DNA of 10,708 nucleotides from Planctomycetota bacterium (GTDB lineage Bacteria; Planctomycetota; UBA11346). Numbering within the stretch: position 1 is the first letter of the stretch; the number at the start of each line of letters is the position of its first letter. Positions 6,181 through 10,708 of this stretch are shown piece by piece. The stretch lies in assembly GCA_007131555.1 (NCBI GenBank), contig SLQH01000225.1, positions 1 through 10,708 on the forward strand, read 5' to 3'. The position numbers and the translations under genes were made by a program. Below the pieces are notes generated by a model. The model was not told the origin of the DNA and did not search any database. It saw only the letters and a list, made by a program, of their open reading frames with translations.

Positions 6181-6313
6181 CTTCAGGATTTCGTGTTGGT
6201 TACAATCCGGCTCTGTTCGACGTGGACTGTGTCTGAAATGGTCTCACGCAGAGAGTGCAGAGAACGCCAAGGCCCTGCGGGCGGCACACCATTAGCCACC
6301 TGAAATCCTGAAG
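6181..6313. repeat. 133-bp segment bounded by a perfect 12-bp inverted repeat
   Basis: CTTCAGGATTTC (6181-6192) pairs exactly with GAAATCCTGAAG (6302-6313). Inside lies TCTCACGCAGAG followed by AGTGCAGAG (6242-6262), like the CGCAGAG-type dispersed repeats seen in many environmental bacterial genomes. No target duplication is visible. It could be a tiny MITE remnant or a structured leader of the sulfatase gene. The rest of the 6066-6444 gap shows no gene. Confidence 0.45.
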
Positions 6314-6417
6314 ACCCATGTTCAACTGCTGATATCTGAATCTGAAGATGCGCGCACAGACCCTTTCCTTCCAATTCCTGGGTCACTGTGATCGACCCTG
6401 ACCTCAACCTGCCAAGA

Positions 6418-6434
6418 TGGCGCGATATGCGCCA
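6418..6434 (-). terminator. Possible terminator hairpin after the lyase gene
   Basis: On the minus strand TGGCGC-ATATC-GCGCCA forms a perfect 6-bp stem starting 10 bases after the lyase stop codon. The following bases (TCTTGG) are not a true T-run, so termination is uncertain. Confidence 0.35.
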
Positions 6435-6444
6435 CAATCAAGGT

Positions 6445-9243
6445 CTACTGATCTCCGGTCACGCGAATGTCACGGGCATACAAATGCACTTGATCAATCC
6501 TGGCCTGGGCTTGATGCTGATCCCAATGAGCATAGACCCCGATCCCGGTTATCTGGGCCAGGCCTTCAGGACCGACATTGACGGTCTCTCCACTGCTGAC
6601 CGAATCAATGTCGAGCTCCACCCATACGTCAATCGCAGCGAAATCCCAGCGTTGGCTATGCCAGTGATTGCGAGCGTAAATGCTCGTCATCTGCTGGGAG
6701 CGCAACCAACGACCGTCGGTCAGGCGCACCATGGGAGCAAACAAGACCGTTCCGTTACAGATCACGTCAATCTCAAGCGCTGCCGTGACCCCGGCAACAT
6801 CCGCAACGATGGTGTCCAGATAGAGAGCGTTGCTGGAGCCGCGACGGACCCGGCCTGATGTCCTCATCAGACCATCAAGAGCAATGGCACCACGCCCAGA
6901 ACCACGATGACCTTCCATCCGCCACCCTCGATCCTGGGTCGCCGCCTGCCATCTCCCCAAGTTGTTTTGGTCGAGGTCTGCAGGGTCATCGGCATCGCGC
7001 GGCGCAAAGTCCTCAATCACCAGACGCTGTCCCGCGTCCCAAGTGGTCGTCTGCCGCACCACCGAAGACGATGGCTTCAGATCATCAGCACCGGTACTCA
7101 AGACCCGCAGTTGGTAGCTTGTCCCCGGCTCAAGATCGCTCAACGCGACCTCTGTAGTATCTGCTGAAACGGTCCGCATGGTCGAAAAGGCCTGTTCCGG
7201 GTCAGTCCGCCCCTGGATCTGAAACTGGGTGGCGGTCGTAACACGATTCCACCAGCGCAGGGAAATCCTCTGTTCATCCTCCGCGCTGACCTCCAGCCCC
7301 TGAACCGGAGGAATCTGACCAGGAGGGCTCCATGAGCGGGCGTCTTCATCCACCAGCAGACGATCAGTCAGGCGATCATGGACGACATCAGTCCCGTCTA
7401 TGCGCAGATGACGATGAGTGACATCGTGCTTGATCACCGCGATCTCAGAGCGCTCATCCTCACGAAGGCTGATCGCCACCAGCAGTTCCGCACTGTCGCC
7501 GTGATGCGCAAATGACACCAGGCCGTCCTCAGAACGCCAATGCGCTTCGGTCGGACTGACCAACCACGCCGTCAGGGCTCCCCCTTCGGGACTACGCACG
7601 ATGAGCTGGGGGAGCGATCGATCATTGTCGATCACGATCTCCAAGCCCTCATCGACAATCGGCATCCCCCAGCGATAGTCATGGACCGCAAAGGCATCTA
7701 TACGGTCATACAGGACCAATACCGCATCATTATCATCAGGATCAGAGAAATGGGCCAGCAGATGACGCTGATACTGATCAATGCCCAGATGGTGATAATG
7801 ATCATGCCCATCGATCGTCACCCACGCCGTGGTCTCGTCCTGGTGGCGGTGGCTGACACGACCAAGATCACGCCGACTGCTAACACCACCATCAACCAAC
7901 AACATGCTGTGCTGATGACCCGATCTATCCAGGCGAGGACCTCCCACCAGCATGCGCCCGTAGGCACACAGCGACCACTGGCCCAACTCCACCATCGCCC
8001 AGGCCTGAGGATGGAACGTGGTCTGACCATGGATATTGAGTTGGACATCACGCCCATCGCGCCATCGGCGACGGATATAATGGCGCCCCTTGTCGCCGCT
8101 GATCATCAGCGGCCAATGCCCTTCTGGACTGCTGGCATTGCCCGGCGGGTAAAACAACAGCGCCCATATGGCGGCTTGGCGAAACGGTTCAATGTCAGTA
8201 ATATGTCCCCCCTGCCCAGGCCGCACCAATCCGAATGTGCGATCATACCACCAACGCACATAGGGCAGATCTTCAGGCGGAGTCACTGCCAGAAGCAGGC
8301 TGCCCCAGCCCTGATTTCCAGCGCCCATGCCGCCCACTCCGGAAAACAAGGTCAGATTGCGTCCCGCCAGACGATGACCACCGGGCACTGCGGCGGCAGA
8401 ATGGCCATAAGCTGCCTTGAGATAGAGACGCTTACTCTCCCGATGCAGCAACTCAATCAGACGATCATCACCGGCATCGGCACTCGCAATAATAGCCGGC
8501 AGAAGGAACACCGAGCCATAGTCAGCATAGCCAATGCCTTCTTGCGTTGCCCCGATGCCATCAAATCCGCTAACGATATGACGCGAAAGCTCTGCTATCA
8601 GGAACTCGTAACGTTCGCTGCGGGCCTTCTGTTCACCGAGGGCAAGAATGGTGATCAGCTCGCTGCCGCGACACACCGCGACCCAGTTACTGACCCGTTG
8701 CGAGAACAGGTTGACATGGCGAAATTGCAGCCACATGTCCAACTTGCGATGGAGGGCCGAGCGCACGAAGGCTTGCTGTTCATCTGTCCAGGCCTCACGG
8801 CACCAAGCATACGCCAAGGCAAAACCAAGGCCGACAGTAGCACGCGACAGCCCATGCTGACCACTCTCCGGAAGGCGTCGATCAGGATCAGGATCGTCGT
8901 ACACGGCGCGCAGGGTGCGATAGGCGAGATCGGCATGGCGCTGATCTTGTTCGAGACGATACAGGAAAGCCGCCGACTGGGCCAGATACGATCGCGCATA
9001 GTTCCAATTCTTCTCAGTGCGTTCAAAGCGATCCAGGTCTTCAGACGCCACCCGATCCCGCAGTGCTGCCACAACGACATGATGATGCGGAGAACCACGC
9101 TCCAGCTGATGACGGACATGGGCGATGCGCGCATCGGTTGCCAGAATACCAGCACAAGCAAGGCTTTGACCCGCGCCACGCTCACATCCCAACAGCATCA
9201 TGACCAAGGACAGCTGCACCATCCAACACATGTCTTTACGCAT
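6445..9243 (-). CDS. Heparinase II/III-like lipoprotein with FN3 domain (putative polysaccharide lyase)
   Basis: This 932-residue protein looks like a surface polysaccharide lyase. Residues 1-20 form a lipoprotein signal: MRK, a hydrophobic stretch and the lipobox LLGC with C20 as acylation site, which decides the start at 9243 over an in-frame ATG at 9351. Residues about 35-345 look like the helical (alpha/alpha) toroid of heparinase-type lyases, with SNWVAVCRGSE near 185-195 and QEGIGYADYG near 234-243. About 375-635 is a beta-rich region with HPQAWAMVEL (411-420) and GHQHSMLLVDG (442-452), as in the heparinase II/III C-terminal domain. A fibronectin type III domain follows (about 645-734), then a C-terminal beta-rich, possibly carbohydrate-binding domain (about 745-932). 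The exact lyase family and catalytic residues cannot be fixed by eye. GC content is visibly lower than in neighbours, suggesting transfer. The sulfatase gene lies downstream on the same strand. Confidence 0.75.
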   Translation of the reverse strand: MRKDMCWMVQLSLVMMLLGCERGAGQSLACAGILATDARIAHVRHQLERGSPHHHVVVAALRDRVASEDLDRFERTEKNWNYARSYLAQSAAFLYRLEQDQRHADLAYRTLRAVYDDPDPDRRLPESGQHGLSRATVGLGFALAYAWCREAWTDEQQAFVRSALHRKLDMWLQFRHVNLFSQRVSNWVAVCRGSELITILALGEQKARSERYEFLIAELSRHIVSGFDGIGATQEGIGYADYGSVFLLPAIIASADAGDDRLIELLHRESKRLYLKAAYGHSAAAVPGGHRLAGRNLTLFSGVGGMGAGNQGWGSLLLAVTPPEDLPYVRWWYDRTFGLVRPGQGGHITDIEPFRQAAIWALLFYPPGNASSPEGHWPLMISGDKGRHYIRRRWRDGRDVQLNIHGQTTFHPQAWAMVELGQWSLCAYGRMLVGGPRLDRSGHQHSMLLVDGGVSSRRDLGRVSHRHQDETTAWVTIDGHDHYHHLGIDQYQRHLLAHFSDPDDNDAVLVLYDRIDAFAVHDYRWGMPIVDEGLEIVIDNDRSLPQLIVRSPEGGALTAWLVSPTEAHWRSEDGLVSFAHHGDSAELLVAISLREDERSEIAVIKHDVTHRHLRIDGTDVVHDRLTDRLLVDEDARSWSPPGQIPPVQGLEVSAEDEQRISLRWWNRVTTATQFQIQGRTDPEQAFSTMRTVSADTTEVALSDLEPGTSYQLRVLSTGADDLKPSSSVVRQTTTWDAGQRLVIEDFAPRDADDPADLDQNNLGRWQAATQDRGWRMEGHRGSGRGAIALDGLMRTSGRVRRGSSNALYLDTIVADVAGVTAALEIDVICNGTVLFAPMVRLTDGRWLRSQQMTSIYARNHWHSQRWDFAAIDVWVELDIDSVSSGETVNVGPEGLAQITGIGVYAHWDQHQAQARIDQVHLYARDIRVTGDQ

Positions 9244-9446
9244 AATCCGCCTATCTAGCAGGATGCTCCGGACATGACAGGACGTCAAGAAACGCCCATA
9301 TCCACCATATCCCGGAAATCTGTAGGAGAAACTATTGACAACCACATGCAATTACTGACTGGCGGAGACGGCGTTGAGCCCTAACCAACCATGCCTGCCG
9401 GAGCAACGCATGAGACAACGACGAAGATGGGGGGCTACTACGGTTT

Positions 9447-10673
9447 TCAGGATGACATGTGACTCTCTGCCGCCGCCTGCCCGGCCACCAGACCGCTGGC
9501 TAGGCAGGCGTGGAGGAGGTGGCCGCCGCTGGGGGCCTCCCAGTCCAGCATCTCACCGGCCACCCAGACTCCAGGGCGGGCGTGCAGCTGCAGGCTGGGA
9601 TCGACGGCACGCAAGCAGACTCCGCCGGCACTGGAGATGGCCTCGGCCAGGGGCCGCAGACCGCGCACCGGCAGGGGCAGGGCCTTGAGGGCCGTCGCCA
9701 GGGCCTGGGGATCATCACGCTGACTGCGATCTATACAGGCGTGGACCAGGGCCGAGACCGCCGGGCCCAGGCGCAGACGGCGCCGCAGATGGGTGGCCAG
9801 CGAACGCCGCCCGCGGTCAGCGGCCAGGCGCTGGGCCAGGGACGCGGCACCGCGGTCATGATCGATGTCCAGCAGCAACTGGGGCGCCGCCCCGGCATCG
9901 AGCAGGGTCCGCAGACGCGGCACCAGGCTGTAGACCGCGCCCCCCTCCAGGCCGTAGGTGCTCAGCACCAGATTGCCCCGCCCCAGCCATGGCCGCAGCC
10001 CATCGGGCTCATCACCGGCCACCCGCAGGGCGGCCCGGCGCAAGGGGCTGCCGGCATGGGCCGTCAGCAGGTCCGCCGGCAGGTCCAGCTCAACGCCGCA
10101 GTTGGCCGGACGCAGAGGCTGCACCCTGATGCCGGCCGCCGCCAGGATCGCCACCCAGCCGCCATCGCTGCCGGTGCGGGGCCAGGACCCGCCGCCCAGG
10201 GCCAGGACGGTCCGGGCCGGACGCAGGCCCAGCGGCCCGTCCGGCCCCTGGACGGCCAGACTGCCGTCCTCATGCCAGCCGGTCCAACGATGGCGGCAGC
10301 GCAGGTCGAGACCGGCCCGGCGCAGACGCTCCAACCAGGTCCGCAGCAGGCGCTTGGAGCCTCCATCGGCGCTCAACAGCCGGCCACCGTTGCCGACCAC
10401 CAGATCCACCCCCAGGCGGGCACTCCAGTCGCGCAGGGCGGCCACCGGGAAACGCTCCAGCCAGGCGGCGCAGGGCTCGCTGGGATCATAGGCCCGTTCA
10501 GGATGCGGGCGCAGGCTGCCCAGGTTGCAGCCGCCGCGACCGGCGACCAGCAGCTTGCGGCCGCAGCAGGGTCCGGCCTCGATCAGCAGGACCCGATGAC
10601 CGGCGGCCAGCAGGCATTCGGCCGCCATCAGCCCGGCCGGGCCACCACCCACCACCACGGCATCGGCGCTCAT
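9447..10673 (-). CDS. NAD(P)/FAD-dependent flavoprotein, HI0933/TIGR03862 type
   Basis: This 408-residue flavoprotein belongs to the HI0933-like (YhiN/BaiN-related) group. It starts with the FAD-binding GGGPAG at 9-14 and LLIEAG (E32). The family-specific GRKLLVAGRGGCNL is at 38-51, which is the counterpart of the GRKxLxxGxGxxN motif of this group. The C-terminus has VWVAGEMLDWEAPSGG (369-384) followed by LLHACLASGLVAG. The GEMLDWEAP wording fits the TIGR03862 (PP_4765-like) branch rather than YhiN, which has GEVLDVDG. Length is normal for the family. It has no signal peptide and is presumably cytoplasmic; its reaction is unknown, though relatives reduce organic substrates with FAD. It lies 203 bp upstream of the lyase gene on the same strand, with no sign of coupling. 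Its ribosome binding site is weak (GGGG about 3 bases before the ATG). Confidence 0.88.
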   Translation of the reverse strand: MSADAVVVGGGPAGLMAAECLLAAGHRVLLIEAGPCCGRKLLVAGRGGCNLGSLRPHPERAYDPSEPCAAWLERFPVAALRDWSARLGVDLVVGNGGRLLSADGGSKRLLRTWLERLRRAGLDLRCRHRWTGWHEDGSLAVQGPDGPLGLRPARTVLALGGGSWPRTGSDGGWVAILAAAGIRVQPLRPANCGVELDLPADLLTAHAGSPLRRAALRVAGDEPDGLRPWLGRGNLVLSTYGLEGGAVYSLVPRLRTLLDAGAAPQLLLDIDHDRGAASLAQRLAADRGRRSLATHLRRRLRLGPAVSALVHACIDRSQRDDPQALATALKALPLPVRGLRPLAEAISSAGGVCLRAVDPSLQLHARPGVWVAGEMLDWEAPSGGHLLHACLASGLVAGQAAAESHMSS

Positions 10674-10708
10674 GGCCCCACGGCCTTTAGGCCCCGAACT
10701 GGTGCAAG

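Noticed and set aside
4812..6236. Long open frame on the plus strand (474 codons)
   Set aside because: It is antisense to the sulfatase, whose CTPSR and SDHGD motifs identify the true frame.
7540..9258. Long open frame on the plus strand (572 codons)
   Set aside because: It is antisense to the lyase-like gene, has no recognisable domain, and its composition is that of a shadow frame. The minus-strand frame has a lipobox, FN3 and lyase-like motifs.
9244..9446. Promoter candidates (TTGACA at 9335 on plus; TTGACG and TAGATA near the lyase start on minus)
   Set aside because: The plus-strand box has no -10 partner and no gene downstream. The minus-strand boxes are about 25 bp apart, too far for a standard promoter.
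1..10708. CRISPR array, tRNA or rRNA
   Set aside because: No regularly spaced short repeats, tRNA-like cloverleaf or rRNA signature was seen; the repeats present are two dispersed element families.

Overview
The window looks like a chromosomal segment of a GC-rich, polysaccharide-degrading bacterium. A sulfatase, a large lipoprotein with a heparinase II/III-like core and a DUF116/ferredoxin pair together resemble genomes of the Planctomycetota/Lentisphaerota/Kiritimatiellota (PVC) group. This is an inference from gene content; there is no rRNA or marker gene here. By eye most genes are about 65-70% GC, the lyase gene about 55-57%, and the MITE-like repeats are AT-richer than the genes.

Layout. 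Positions 1-791 carry no gene. They hold a degenerate repeat element (called R here, copy A, 7-383) directly abutting a 408-bp miniature inverted-repeat element (called M here, copy 1, 384-791). Next, on the minus strand, come a ferredoxin with an HdrA-like cysteine N-terminus (1446-2303) and a DUF116 protein (808-1449), joined by an ATGA overlap. A 148-bp intergenic region with repeated TGACAG/CTGTCA motifs separates them from a divergent FAD-dependent oxidoreductase (2452-3768, plus strand). From 3806 to 4492 lies R copy B, in the opposite orientation to copy A and split by a second M (4001-4409) with a 10-bp target duplication. The rest is on the minus strand: a sulfatase (4509-6065), a 379-bp spacer with a 12-bp inverted repeat, a heparinase II/III-like lipoprotein with an FN3 domain (6445-9243), and a TIGR03862/HI0933-type flavoprotein (9447-10673).

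How it may work together. The lipoprotein lyase and the sulfatase fit a small locus for degrading a sulfated polysaccharide. The ferredoxin, DUF116 protein and FAD oxidoreductase form a compact iron-sulfur/flavin redox cluster of unknown substrate, bracketed by repeats. The last flavoprotein has no evident link to its neighbours.

The clearest unusual structure is the nested repeat architecture. Two diverged copies of R flank the redox cluster. One carries M with its target duplication, and the other preserves the homologous unoccupied target site, so the insertion history can be read within this one window. The two R copies also supply opposite terminal inverted repeats, which lets a roughly 430-bp non-coding parent element be reconstructed.
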